Shown here: positions 24,257 through 32,462 of the stretch, piece by piece | Numbering within the stretch: the first letter of the stretch is position 1 | Layout: every line of letters begins with the position of its first letter | NCBI GenBank assembly: GCA_021736385.1 | Contig: JAIPFY010000021.1 | Location: forward strand, 1-45,447 | Source: Spirochaetia bacterium | Lineage (GTDB): Bacteria > Spirochaetota > Spirochaetia > CAKZLE01 | Length of the DNA stretch: 45,447 nt | Direction: 5' to 3' | Position numbers and translations under genes: made by a program | Notes under the pieces: generated by a model | Told to the model about the DNA's origin: nothing | The model's input: only the letters and a program-made list of their open reading frames with translations | The model's database searches: none

Positions 24257-25540
24257 ATGAGAACATCTTTATCAAAGGGAGCGATCCTGCTCTCAGCACT
24301 TGTACTGATCACATCACTTGCCGGCTGCTCGAAGGAACAGCCCGCTGCGCCTGAACCGGCAGCAGCACCGAAGACTTCAGCAGCGGTCACCGCTGAACCC
24401 GGGTCCTATGCAGACGGGTTCTACTTTGCCCAGGAGGATGGGTTCTCCTCATCCGGCTGGAAATACACCGCAGCGATCGAAGTCAAAGACGGAAAGATCA
24501 TCTCAGCTGAATGGGATGGTGCGAACACCAGTGCCGGGTATCCGAAGAAAGTCGTCTCGCAGATGGGAGACTACAACATGGTCAAGTTCGGTGGTGCTCA
24601 GTCAGAGTGGCACGAACAGGCAGCCAAGGCAGAAGCCTATCTGCTGCAGACCCAGGACCCTGCTGCGATCGAGTACACCGATGCAGATGGACACACCGAT
24701 GCCATCGCCGGAGTCTCGATCCATGTCGTGGAATTCTTCGAGCTCGCACAGAAGGCACTTGAAGCAGGTCCTGTAGGAAGAGGTCCCTATGCAGACGGGT
24801 ACTACCACGCTGAAGAGGATCAGTTCGCTGAGAACGGCTGGAGATACTCATCCGATCTGACGGTACTCGGCGGCTACATCGTCGCTGCGAACTGGAACGG
24901 TGCGAACAGAGACGGCGGGACCGACAAGAAGACCAGATCCGAAGACGGGCAGTACAACATGGTCAAATTCGGTGGAGCTATCGCTGAGTGGCACGAACAG
25001 GCAGCAAAGGCAGAAGCCTATCTGCTGCAGACTCAGGACCCTGCTGCGATTGAGTACACCGATGCAGAGGGGCACACCGATGCCATCGCCGGAGTATCGA
25101 TCCATGTCGTGGAATTCTTCGAACTCGCTCAGGAAGCGCTCGAAGCAGGCCCTGCTGAACGTGGCCCGTATGCCGATGGCCATTACCATGCCGAAGCAGC
25201 GGAGTTCCCTGAATCAGGGTGGAAAGCTACGGTCGATCTCACGGTCCTTGGCGGCAACATCTTTGCCGTGAACTGGAGTGCCGTGAACGAAGCCGGCGAG
25301 GATAAGAAGACCACCTCCATCGAAGGGAACTACAACATGGTCAAGTTCGGTGGAGCTATCGCTGAGTGGCACGAACAGGCCTATGCAGTAGAAGACTATC
25401 TGCTGGAGGTTCAGGACCCCACCGCCATCACCTATAGTGATGACGAGGGGAACACCGATGCCATATCGGGAGCTACGATCCATGTGTCAGAGTTCTTCAC
25501 CCTCGCAGAGCAGGCCCTTGCGGCAGGCCCGGTCGAATAG
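24257..25540 (+). CDS. Lipoprotein with three tandem FMN-binding-type repeats (PplA-like)
   Basis: 427 residues. Signal peptide with lipobox SLAGC (Cys24), an Ala/Pro/Glu linker (25-48), then three repeats beginning at YADG (residues 51, 178, 305). Each has GFYF/YYHAE-type strands, YNMVKFGGA, EWHEQA, a helix, and a DA-x-x-G motif. The third repeat has DAISGAT (401-407), matching the D-x-x-(S/T)-G-A-T site to which ApbE attaches FMN at the Thr. Repeats 1 and 2 have DAIAGVS (148-154, 275-281), with Ser in that place and Val for Ala. The protein resembles Listeria PplA, the flavinylated surface lipoprotein of EET, with one more repeat. GGAGG precedes the ATG. Context with ApbE, Ndh2 and NusG-II/Gx supports an electron-transfer role. 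Confidence 0.85.
   Translation: MRTSLSKGAILLSALVLITSLAGCSKEQPAAPEPAAAPKTSAAVTAEPGSYADGFYFAQEDGFSSSGWKYTAAIEVKDGKIISAEWDGANTSAGYPKKVVSQMGDYNMVKFGGAQSEWHEQAAKAEAYLLQTQDPAAIEYTDADGHTDAIAGVSIHVVEFFELAQKALEAGPVGRGPYADGYYHAEEDQFAENGWRYSSDLTVLGGYIVAANWNGANRDGGTDKKTRSEDGQYNMVKFGGAIAEWHEQAAKAEAYLLQTQDPAAIEYTDAEGHTDAIAGVSIHVVEFFELAQEALEAGPAERGPYADGHYHAEAAEFPESGWKATVDLTVLGGNIFAVNWSAVNEAGEDKKTTSIEGNYNMVKFGGAIAEWHEQAYAVEDYLLEVQDPTAITYSDDEGNTDAISGATIHVSEFFTLAEQALAAGPVE
24407..25531 (+). repeat. Three tandem intragenic repeats (127, 127, 126-codon period)
   Basis: Units begin at 24407, 24788 and 25169. Unit spacing is exactly 127 codons from 1 to 2; unit 3 is one codon shorter before FGGA. Units 1 and 2 are nearly identical over long stretches around 24608-24750 and 24989-25131, mostly differing at third codon positions, while unit 3 is more diverged. 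This points to a recent internal duplication or ongoing gene conversion. Confidence 0.85.
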
Positions 25541-25556
25541 GCACGACCGGCATACA

Positions 25557-25586
25557 GCTGAGGGTCTTTCCAGAAAGACCCTCAGC
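25557..25586 (+). terminator. Perfect hairpin after the FMN-repeat lipoprotein
   Basis: GCTGAGGGTCTTT (25557-25569) pairs with AAAGACCCTCAGC (25574-25586) around a 4-nt loop, 17 nt after the stop. No clear T-run follows. It could serve both convergent units. Confidence 0.65.
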
Positions 25587-25598
25587 GTATCTATACCT

Positions 25599-25635
25599 AT
25601 CACCGGCGTTCCTGCACAGGCAGATCGCCGGTGAT
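25599..25635 (-). terminator. Hairpin downstream of trpA
   Basis: ATCACCGGCG (25599-25608) and CGCCGGTGAT (25626-25635) form a 10-bp stem with a 17-nt loop, ~55 nt after the trpA stop. No U-tract on the minus strand. Confidence 0.5.
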
Positions 25636-25689
25636 CCGCAGGTATCACGCCCGGACATCAGTGTGATCACCGTCAGAGGATGTCTGCAG

Positions 25690-26433
25690 TCACTGTTCCC
25701 ACTGCTTCATGGCACTTCGGATAGACTCAGAGACAGATCTCCCGTGAGAGACTGCTTCAGTGATGGCCCGTACCAGATGGGAACCCACTACCACAGCATG
25801 TACATACGGTGATAATGCACGGATCTGCTCGCTGCTGCTGATCCCGAACCCGCCGAGGACCTTCACCTTCTGTGCTGAGAGGACCGAAAGGAAATCGATC
25901 AGAGGCTGATCAAGGACCGTCTGTGTCCCGGTGATCCCGGCACGCAGCGCTGTATAGACATATCGCGGGGAGACCGACAGGATCTCTTCGAGCCGCTTGT
26001 GCGTCACATTCGGGGCGATGACCGGCACGGCATCCATGCCGATACTCTTCGAATAGGCAAAGAACCCCTCATCACAGCCCACGGGAAGGTCGGGGATGAT
26101 ACAGCCGCTTGCCCCTGCCTGCCGGGCAGAGGTGACGAAACGTTCCACACCCATACTCACTGCAGGTGATGCATAGGACATGATGTAGACGGGGATATCG
26201 ACCATGGAGGTTATCTGTCGTATCAAGTCGAACCCGCCAGAAAGGGTGAATCCTGCTTCCAGTGCCTTCGTACAGGCTGCCTGGATCACCGGTCCATCTG
26301 CCATCGGGTCTGAGAAGGGAAACTGGATCTCCAGATACGAAGCTCCCCCTGCCGCCAGTGCTGCGGCAGCTTCCAGAGACCGGTCCCTGTCAGGATACCA
26401 TGCGACCATATGAGTCATGACTGTCGGCATCAT
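25690..26433 (-). CDS. trpA: Tryptophan synthase alpha subunit
   Basis: 247 residues, TIM barrel. Cleaves indole-3-glycerol phosphate to indole and glyceraldehyde-3-phosphate. Catalytic residues are in YLEIQFPFSDPMADGP (the Glu of LEI and the Asp of ADG). The phosphate-site loops GISSSEQI and VVVGSHLV are present. Last gene of the operon; the ATG overlaps the trpB stop (ATGA) with a perfect AAGGAGGT 6 nt upstream. Confidence 0.96.
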   Translation of the reverse strand: MMPTVMTHMVAWYPDRDRSLEAAAALAAGGASYLEIQFPFSDPMADGPVIQAACTKALEAGFTLSGGFDLIRQITSMVDIPVYIMSYASPAVSMGVERFVTSARQAGASGCIIPDLPVGCDEGFFAYSKSIGMDAVPVIAPNVTHKRLEEILSVSPRYVYTALRAGITGTQTVLDQPLIDFLSVLSAQKVKVLGGFGISSSEQIRALSPYVHAVVVGSHLVRAITEAVSHGRSVSESIRSAMKQWEQ

Positions 26434-27644
26434 CGCTGGACCTCCTTGTGCAGGAACTCTGTCCACTGCTGTTCATCGATCGCACGGGCTGTGATGAAGA
26501 TGTCCTTATCTCCCCTGCCCGACATATTCACGATGATCGCCCTGTCTGGAGGTATATCGGGTGCAAGCTTCATGGCAAGCGCCCCGGCATGCGCTGATTC
26601 CAGCGCGAAACAGAGTCCTTCGTTCCGTGCAAAGAACTTCACGGCCTCTATGGCCTCCTCATCACGGATGCTGCAGAACTGTATGCGGCCCTGTTCCCCG
26701 AGATGGGCAAGCTGCGGGCCGATCCCGGGATAGTCAAGACCGGCAGAGACCGAGTGAGTCGTCTGTACCTGTCCATCCAGATCAAGCAGGAAGCGGCTCT
26801 TATAGCCCTGCACTACCCCGATCGATCCCTGTCCGTTCATGCGGACGGCATGGTCGCCCGGTGCATCACCCCTTCCCCCTGCTTCTGCTCCGTAGAGTGC
26901 AGGTTCGACAGCCTCGATAAAGGGAGAGAAGAACCCGATCGCGTTCGAGCCTCCCCCGACGCAGGCGATCATCGCCTCCACCTGCAGCCCTTCACTCTGC
27001 CGCTTCACTTCGTTGCCGATGACAGACTGGAACTCTCTCACCATATCAGGATACGGTGCCGGTCCCAGCGCTGAACCGAGCAGATAGTGGGTGTCCCCGT
27101 AGGAGGATGCCCAGTCTCGAAGTGCTTCGTTCACGGCATCCTTCAGGGTGCTGGAGCCTGAGGTGACCGGGATCACCTGTGCTCCATACTGCCGCATCCA
27201 GAATACGTTGGGGTACTGTCTGTTCATGTCGACCTCACCCATATAGATCACACACTCAAGTCCGAGCCGTGCACAGACAGCCGCGGTGGCAACCCCGTGC
27301 TGCCCGGCGCCGGTCTCGGCGATGATCCGCTTCTTTCCCATGCGCTGTGCCAGCAAGCCCTGCCCGAGGGCGTTGTTGATCTTGTGTGCCCCGGTATTGG
27401 CCAACCCCTCAAGCTTGATATAGATCTGAGCACCGCCGAGCTGTTCAGATGCTCTTCGTGCATGCAGCAGGGGGGTCGGTCTCCCGGTATAGGTCTTTGC
27501 CTCATCCTCGATCCTGTGCAGGAACTCCTCATCCGCCATCGCTTCTGAGAAGGCCTGTTCCAGCTCATCGAGCGGGGCCCTGAGGACTTCTGCGACATAC
27601 TTGCCTCCAAAGGTCCCGAAGAATCCATTATCACTGTGTTTCAT
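26430..27644 (-). CDS. trpB: Tryptophan synthase beta subunit
   Basis: 404 residues, TrpB1-type. PLP enzyme that joins indole to serine. Seen: GTFGGKYV start, EGLANTGAHKINNALGQ with the PLP Lys (~88), AETGAGQHGVATA, the PLP phosphate loop CVGGGSNA, SVSAGLDYPGIGP and the C-terminal MSGRGDKD. The ATG at 27644 lies 14 nt inside the end of trpCF with GGAGA upstream; an earlier in-frame codon lies deeper in trpCF and adds a non-conserved stretch. Confidence 0.97.
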   Translation of the reverse strand: MKHSDNGFFGTFGGKYVAEVLRAPLDELEQAFSEAMADEEFLHRIEDEAKTYTGRPTPLLHARRASEQLGGAQIYIKLEGLANTGAHKINNALGQGLLAQRMGKKRIIAETGAGQHGVATAAVCARLGLECVIYMGEVDMNRQYPNVFWMRQYGAQVIPVTSGSSTLKDAVNEALRDWASSYGDTHYLLGSALGPAPYPDMVREFQSVIGNEVKRQSEGLQVEAMIACVGGGSNAIGFFSPFIEAVEPALYGAEAGGRGDAPGDHAVRMNGQGSIGVVQGYKSRFLLDLDGQVQTTHSVSAGLDYPGIGPQLAHLGEQGRIQFCSIRDEEAIEAVKFFARNEGLCFALESAHAGALAMKLAPDIPPDRAIIVNMSGRGDKDIFITARAIDEQQWTEFLHKEVQR

Positions 27645-29097
27645 CGTATCTCTCCAATGCATCGAACAATGCGCTCATTCTGGTATGGTCCTTCACTCCC
27701 GGTCCACTCTCTACCCCGCTCGAGATATCGATCAGTTCCGGTTCACAGGAACGAACGATAGAGCTGACGGTCTCAGGGGTGATCCCTCCCGCTATCCAGA
27801 GTCTCTGGAGCCCTGCAGCCTGCATGACGAGCTCCTGATCGATCATCCTCCCGGTGCCGCCATGGAGGTGAGGATGATAGGCATCGATGAGGGTCCTGGG
27901 ACACCGATACTCGGTGATCCTTGCCACATCATCGGCACTGCGCACCCGCAAGGCCTTGTAGTAGGGATGTGTCAGCTCACTGCACCGCTGCGGGCTCTCA
28001 TCGCCGTGCAGCTGGATCACATCGATGTACCCCTGTTCAAGCAGCTCCACCGCAGCAGCATAGCGAGGGTCCTCTGCTGCTGCATGCACCACGACAGCAG
28101 CCTTGAGCACCGGCAGACCCTTGAGCGTCCTGATGAATCCGGGAGTCACTTCTCTCTCAGAAGGGGCACAGATGAACCCGATGAGATCAGCTCCGAGTCT
28201 CACTGCCATCCGGGCGTCCTCATCCCGAGTGATCCCGCAGATCTTCACCAGAGGTCCTGAATCCCTTCGCCGCCTGGTGATCGCTGACCAGAAATCCCCG
28301 TTCCCTGACCGGCTACAGCCATCCTGAAGGCCCCTGCTGATACTGCTGATCCGTTCGGGATCACGTACCACAGACTCCCCGCAGAGGACCGCTGAGAACC
28401 CCTGCCGGCCGGCAAAGAAGGCATCCTCATACTCCCATATCCCGGACTCGTAGACCAGCGTGGTCGACCAGTCGATCAGCTGGCGCTGTCTGACAGGGAA
28501 GAGTCTGTCAATGGTGAAACTCTTCAGGTCCCTGCTGTTGATGCCGGTAAGCTTCGGTGCAAGCGCCCTGACTTTTTCGATATCTTCACTGCTGTGCACC
28601 TCTACCAGAGCACCCATCCCCAGAGCTGCGGCATGGTGATAGAGCTGTGCACAGACTTCAGCGGTCAGCAGCGAGGCGATCAGGAGGACCAGATCAGCTC
28701 CTGCACGATAGGATACATCAATATCATCGGTGGAGCAGAGAAAATCCTTCCGCAGGACGGCCAGCTCAGGGAAGGCCTGTTTCACCTGCATGAGATCATC
28801 AAGAGATCCATGGAAATGATCCTCCTCGGTGAGTACCGACACGACCCGGATTCCCTTCTTCACGTAGATTCCCGCCTGCGTGACCGGATCGAGCCGCCGG
28901 TCGATGAGTCCTTTTGACGGTGATGCCCGTTTTATCTCGCAGATCATCTGCGGTCTGTCAAACAGGTCCCCTGCAGCGGTCAATGGGACCGTCCTGTGGT
29001 CGGGGATCCGGGAGCTCAGTCCCGGGCCCTCCTGTCTGATACGATTGATGCGCCGCTGGAAGATCTGCTGTCGTATATCCTGTGTCCGTCCCTTCAT
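27631..29097 (-). CDS. trpCF: Fused indole-3-glycerol phosphate synthase / phosphoribosylanthranilate isomerase
   Basis: 488 residues with two TIM barrels. TrpC: residues ~1-250, with ICEIKRASPSKGLI (catalytic Lys), VLTEEDHFHGS, LRKDFL, GADLVLLIASLL, LVEVHS, GINSRDLKSF and ESGI. TrpF: ~290-488, with VKICGITRDEDAR (catalytic Cys), GADLIGFI, VIQLHGDES, LIDAYHP (catalytic Asp) and GGTGRMID, then LWIAGGITPE and SSGVESGPGVKD. The fusion order C-F is as in enterobacteria. The ATG overlaps the trpGD stop (ATGA), SD AGAGGAG. Both halves retain catalytic residues. Confidence 0.96.
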   Translation of the reverse strand: MKGRTQDIRQQIFQRRINRIRQEGPGLSSRIPDHRTVPLTAAGDLFDRPQMICEIKRASPSKGLIDRRLDPVTQAGIYVKKGIRVVSVLTEEDHFHGSLDDLMQVKQAFPELAVLRKDFLCSTDDIDVSYRAGADLVLLIASLLTAEVCAQLYHHAAALGMGALVEVHSSEDIEKVRALAPKLTGINSRDLKSFTIDRLFPVRQRQLIDWSTTLVYESGIWEYEDAFFAGRQGFSAVLCGESVVRDPERISSISRGLQDGCSRSGNGDFWSAITRRRRDSGPLVKICGITRDEDARMAVRLGADLIGFICAPSEREVTPGFIRTLKGLPVLKAAVVVHAAAEDPRYAAAVELLEQGYIDVIQLHGDESPQRCSELTHPYYKALRVRSADDVARITEYRCPRTLIDAYHPHLHGGTGRMIDQELVMQAAGLQRLWIAGGITPETVSSIVRSCEPELIDISSGVESGPGVKDHTRMSALFDALERYDETQ

Positions 29098-30719
29098 ACG
29101 CACGGCTCCTCTGCTGCCAGACGGTGTGAGCATGCGATGATCTGTGTCAGCTTCTCACCGACGCTATGGTCTGCAAGAGCTCTTTCTGCCCGCTGTATGC
29201 CCTCACCTATCGTTGGGACCTGCTCTGCTGCAAACAGTGCGGCTCCTGCGTTCATGATCACAGAGGTACGTACCGCTTCATACCGCCGGTCTCGTTCCCC
29301 GCTGCTGATCACCCGTGCGATCTGCGCATTATCCTCCGCATGACCGCCTGCAAGGTCGCTGCCCGGGTATAGCGACAGACCGAACTCCTCAGGGGAGATC
29401 TGCAGAAGTTCGATCCTGTCATGCTCATCGATGAAGCAGATGTCTGTTGGCCCTGAGACCGATATCTCATCAGCCCCGTCGTTCCCATGGACGCACATCA
29501 CGCGTTTGACGCCAAGGAGCTTTGCCGCTTTGGCGACGGTGATCAGCAGGGCGTGATCGAAGACGCCGATGATCTGGAACTCACTGCCGGCGGGATTCAC
29601 CAGAGGGCCGAGGATGTTCATGATCGTCTTGACCTTCAGGCTCCGTCGTACCCCGGCGGCATGCCTCATAGCTTTATGGTAGCGCGGTGCGAACATGAAA
29701 GTGAAGGAGGTCTGCTCCAGCAGCTCTGCCGCATCGGGCGGCAGGAGATCTATCCTGATCCCAAGTGCTTCATAGAAGTCGGCACTGCCGCTTCTGGAAC
29801 TGACTGCACGATTGCCGTGTTTCGCCACATCAGCCCCGCAGGCAGCACAGACGATGGCCGCGAAGGATGAGACGTTGAAGGTACCAAGACCGTCACCGCC
29901 GGTCCCGCAGGTATCGAGTACCGGTCCATCAAAGGGAAGCGGTACGCACTTATCACGCAGCACCTGTGCACAGCCTGCGATCTCATACTCGGTGATCCCC
30001 TTCATGTTCAGCGCTGTAAGGAATGCAGCGGTCTGCGCATCACTCAGCTTCCCCTCGGTCAGTTCATCCATGACCTCTGCAGCCTCATTCCGTGTCAGAT
30101 CCTTACCATCCATGAGCCTCTGCAGGATCCCCGTCATGTCACAGGGGATCCGTTTGTACTGCAGGAAGTTCTCGATCATAGCCATCCCCTCTTCACTCAT
30201 GATCGATTCAGGGTGGAACTGCAGTCCCTCGATCAGGTAGTGCCGGTGTCTGATACCCATGATCTCCCCATCTGTTGATCGTGCAGTGACTTCGAGTCCT
30301 TCTGGGAGTGTTTGCTCATCGACACTCAGTGAATGGTAACGCACTGCAGAGAACTGAGCAGGGAGGGCCCGAAAGAGCCCTTTCCCGTCGTGTCTCATGG
30401 TATCGATCTTCCCGTGCATGATCCGTCTTGCCTGTACGATCGATGCCCCGAAGGCTTGAGCGATCACCTGATGCCCGAGACAGATCCCGAGAATGGGAAT
30501 CTCCTTTCCGAGCTCTCTGACGATCTCCAGGGACACTCCCGCATCTTCCGGTCTGCCCGGTCCGGGGGAGATGATGATCCCCTTCGGGTGCCGCTGCCTG
30601 ATCTCTTCGACCGAGATCTCATCATTGCGAAGCACTTCGATACGGTCTGTGCAGGATTGAGCAAGATACTGTACGATGTTATAGGTGAACGAGTCGTAAT
30701 TATCGATGACAAGATACAT
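29094..30719 (-). CDS. trpGD: Fused anthranilate synthase glutaminase / anthranilate phosphoribosyltransferase
   Basis: 541 residues. TrpG part (~1-195): DNYDSFTYN, ISPGPGRPEDAG, ILGICLGHQ (nucleophile Cys) and LQFHPESIM (His-Glu of the triad). TrpD part (~200-541): DGKDLTRNEAAEVMDEL, LDTCGTGGDGLGTFNVSS (PRPP loop), HGNRAVSSRSGSAD, NILGPLVNPAG, VMCVHGNDGADEIS. The ATG at 30719 has GGAGGT 6 nt upstream and begins MYLVIDNYDSF as in the family; a GTG two codons earlier overlaps the trpE stop and is possible. The gap to trpE is 2 nt. Confidence 0.96.
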   Translation of the reverse strand: MYLVIDNYDSFTYNIVQYLAQSCTDRIEVLRNDEISVEEIRQRHPKGIIISPGPGRPEDAGVSLEIVRELGKEIPILGICLGHQVIAQAFGASIVQARRIMHGKIDTMRHDGKGLFRALPAQFSAVRYHSLSVDEQTLPEGLEVTARSTDGEIMGIRHRHYLIEGLQFHPESIMSEEGMAMIENFLQYKRIPCDMTGILQRLMDGKDLTRNEAAEVMDELTEGKLSDAQTAAFLTALNMKGITEYEIAGCAQVLRDKCVPLPFDGPVLDTCGTGGDGLGTFNVSSFAAIVCAACGADVAKHGNRAVSSRSGSADFYEALGIRIDLLPPDAAELLEQTSFTFMFAPRYHKAMRHAAGVRRSLKVKTIMNILGPLVNPAGSEFQIIGVFDHALLITVAKAAKLLGVKRVMCVHGNDGADEISVSGPTDICFIDEHDRIELLQISPEEFGLSLYPGSDLAGGHAEDNAQIARVISSGERDRRYEAVRTSVIMNAGAALFAAEQVPTIGEGIQRAERALADHSVGEKLTQIIACSHRLAAEEPCV

Positions 30720-30721
30720 GT

Positions 30722-32119
30722 TCACACCTCCAGACCAAGGCTTGATGCCATGGCTCGCAGCTTCTCGTTGGTCTCTTCCAGTTCCCTCTTTGGGTCCGAA
30801 TCATAGACGATCCCCGCTCCTGCCTGGAGCAGGAAGTCCTCTCCCTGCTTCAATGCTGTTCTGATGGTGATACAGGTATCCATGTTCCCGTTCGCTTCCA
30901 TGTACCCGACCAGACCTGCATACCAGGAGCGCTTCTCCCTCTCCAGTGAATCGATGATCTTCATCGCCTGGATCTTCGGGGCCCCTGACACGGTGCCGGC
31001 AGGGAATACCGCACGTACGGCATCTGCAGCGTGCTTACCCTGCACCAGTGTGCCTTCGACCTCTGATACGATATGCATGACATGAGAGTACCGCTCTACC
31101 CCCATCCGCTCACTCAAGGTGACACTGCCTGGTTCACACAGCCGCCCAAGATCATTCCGTGCCAGGTCGATGAGCATGATATGTTCTGCCCGCTCTTTCT
31201 CATCGCCAAGGAGTTCCTTCTCCAGCTCCAGGTCTTCCTGTACGCTGCCCCCCCGACGGCGGGTCCCCGCGATCGGTCTCACGACCGCTTTGCGTCCTTT
31301 CACCTTGACCATGACCTCAGGAGATGCTCCGAACAGCTGATACGAGGAGAAATCAAGATAGAACATATAGGGGGATGGGTTGATGGTCCTCAGCCGTTTA
31401 TAGGCATCGAAGGCGGAGAGCCCGCTGCTGATTCTCAGCTTTCTCGACAGCACTGCCTGCAGCAGGTTCCCTTTGATGATCTGATCGCGTACCACCTCTA
31501 CCTGCTCCATGAACTGGCGGTCCTCTTCAGGGGAACTCACCATACGCGCATTCTCTGCCATACCGCTCTGTGCCAGATAGTTGAAATCAAGATCGTTCAT
31601 GCGACTGACCACCTCATCCACAGCCCTCTCGAGATCGATATGCGACTGTTCGTAGTTCACTCCGAGGATATAGACCAGATCGGTCGCATGATCGAATATG
31701 ATATGGAGATGTCCGAAGATGAAATGGGCATCATAGAGCCCTGAAGGGTCACGTTTGTCGCTGAAGACGATGGAGTCACATCGTGCGGCGAACTCGTAGC
31801 CGAGGAACCCGTATCCGCCGGTGGGGGTCGGAAGGTCCCTCTCCTGCACCGGGTTCTGTGCAGCGATACCCGAGATCACATCCAGGATATCGCGTGCAGG
31901 TGCAGCTATCGGAGTGATCATGCCGTCCTTGATCATGGAGACCGTCGGTCCCTGCTGTACGATGCTGAAGGCCTCATCAAGCAGCAGCAGAGAGTACCGC
32001 TCTCTGCCGTTTGCCAGTGATGAGGACTCAAGCAGCACTCTGGCATGGAATTTCCCTGCAAGTCCGCAGGGGGTGAATCGTTCTCCGGGCAGTACCCGCA
32101 GTACACTGTCATCTCTCAC
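30722..32119 (-). CDS. trpE: Anthranilate synthase component I
   Basis: 465 residues starting at GTG 32119, with AGGAG 7 nt upstream; no ATG is suitably placed, and an earlier start would run through the attenuator. Converts chorismate and ammonia to anthranilate. The feedback-site motif LLESS is present (~30-34), and the chorismate domain has GNLLQAVLSRKL, PSPYMFYLDF, GASPEVMV, PIAGTRRRG, HIMLIDLARNDLGR, VFPAGTVSGAPK and LQAGAGIVYDSDP. First structural gene, downstream of trpL and an intrinsic terminator. The GTG start may moderate its translation. Confidence 0.96.
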   Translation of the reverse strand: MRDDSVLRVLPGERFTPCGLAGKFHARVLLESSSLANGRERYSLLLLDEAFSIVQQGPTVSMIKDGMITPIAAPARDILDVISGIAAQNPVQERDLPTPTGGYGFLGYEFAARCDSIVFSDKRDPSGLYDAHFIFGHLHIIFDHATDLVYILGVNYEQSHIDLERAVDEVVSRMNDLDFNYLAQSGMAENARMVSSPEEDRQFMEQVEVVRDQIIKGNLLQAVLSRKLRISSGLSAFDAYKRLRTINPSPYMFYLDFSSYQLFGASPEVMVKVKGRKAVVRPIAGTRRRGGSVQEDLELEKELLGDEKERAEHIMLIDLARNDLGRLCEPGSVTLSERMGVERYSHVMHIVSEVEGTLVQGKHAADAVRAVFPAGTVSGAPKIQAMKIIDSLEREKRSWYAGLVGYMEANGNMDTCITIRTALKQGEDFLLQAGAGIVYDSDPKRELEETNEKLRAMASSLGLEV

Positions 32120-32149
32120 TACTGTTCTCCTGTTTCGGGAACAGGGCTG

Positions 32150-32178
32150 AAAAAAAGACCCCGTTCCCGGGGTCTTTT
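32150..32178 (-). terminator. trp attenuator terminator
   Basis: An 11-bp perfect stem AAAAGACCCCG/CGGGGTCTTTT around a 4-nt loop, ending in seven U on the minus-strand transcript (32156-32150). It lies between trpL and trpE. Upstream in the leader are two further hairpins: CGGGGC/GCCCCG (32214-32238) and ATCAGCA/TGCTGAT (32183-32199). The GGGGC arm could instead pair with the CCCCG arm of the terminator as an antiterminator. Confidence 0.9.
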
Positions 32179-32253
32179 CTGCATCAGCATGATGCTGATC
32201 ATCTGGTCGTACCCGGGGCATATACACGATAGGCCCCGATCATGTTCAGAGCC

Positions 32254-32322
32254 TTATCTTGATGAGCACCACCAGCTTGCGCTGCAGATTCTGATTGCGT
32301 TGTGTGACATCAGGATATTCAT
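32254..32322 (-). CDS. trpL: trp operon leader peptide
   Basis: 22 residues, MNILMSHNAIRI then CSASWWCSSR. Two adjacent Trp codons (TGG TGG) at positions 17-18 are the sensor for charged tRNA-Trp. AAGGAG lies 7 nt before the ATG. A canonical promoter is ~47 nt upstream and an intrinsic terminator ~75 nt downstream of its stop, before trpE. This arrangement is that of classical ribosome-mediated attenuation: a stall at the Trp codons should favour an antiterminator. Confidence 0.9.
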   Translation of the reverse strand: MNILMSHNAIRICSASWWCSSR

Positions 32323-32368
32323 CGTTTGCTCCTTGCATAATGTTTCTATAAACAGTAACACTGCTCTG

Positions 32369-32397
32369 ATAGTAGACGTAACAGCAGAAGATGTCAA
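32369..32397 (-). promoter_or_regulatory. trp operon promoter
   Basis: Minus strand: perfect TTGACA (32397-32392), 17-nt spacer, TACTAT (32374-32369). Predicted start near 32362, ~40 nt before trpL. I see no clear TrpR-type operator overlapping it. Confidence 0.7.
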
Positions 32398-32402
32398 GAA
32401 CC

Positions 32403-32450
32403 AGAACAGAAAAAACTGAAAGATCTCTCTCATACGACCGTACTGCGGTG
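32403..32450 (-). terminator. Possible terminator of the sugar kinase gene
   Basis: On the minus strand, after the kinase stop, CTCTC-ACCG pairs with CGGT and GAGAG as a two-part imperfect stem, followed ~10 nt later by TTTTTT (32413-32408). It would separate the kinase from the trp promoter just downstream. Imperfect. Confidence 0.4.
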
Positions 32451-32462
32451 AGAGGAGGCTGC

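Noticed and set aside
32362..32400. TrpR operator over the trp promoter
   Set aside because: No palindrome resembling a TrpR site is seen; attenuation alone explains the leader.
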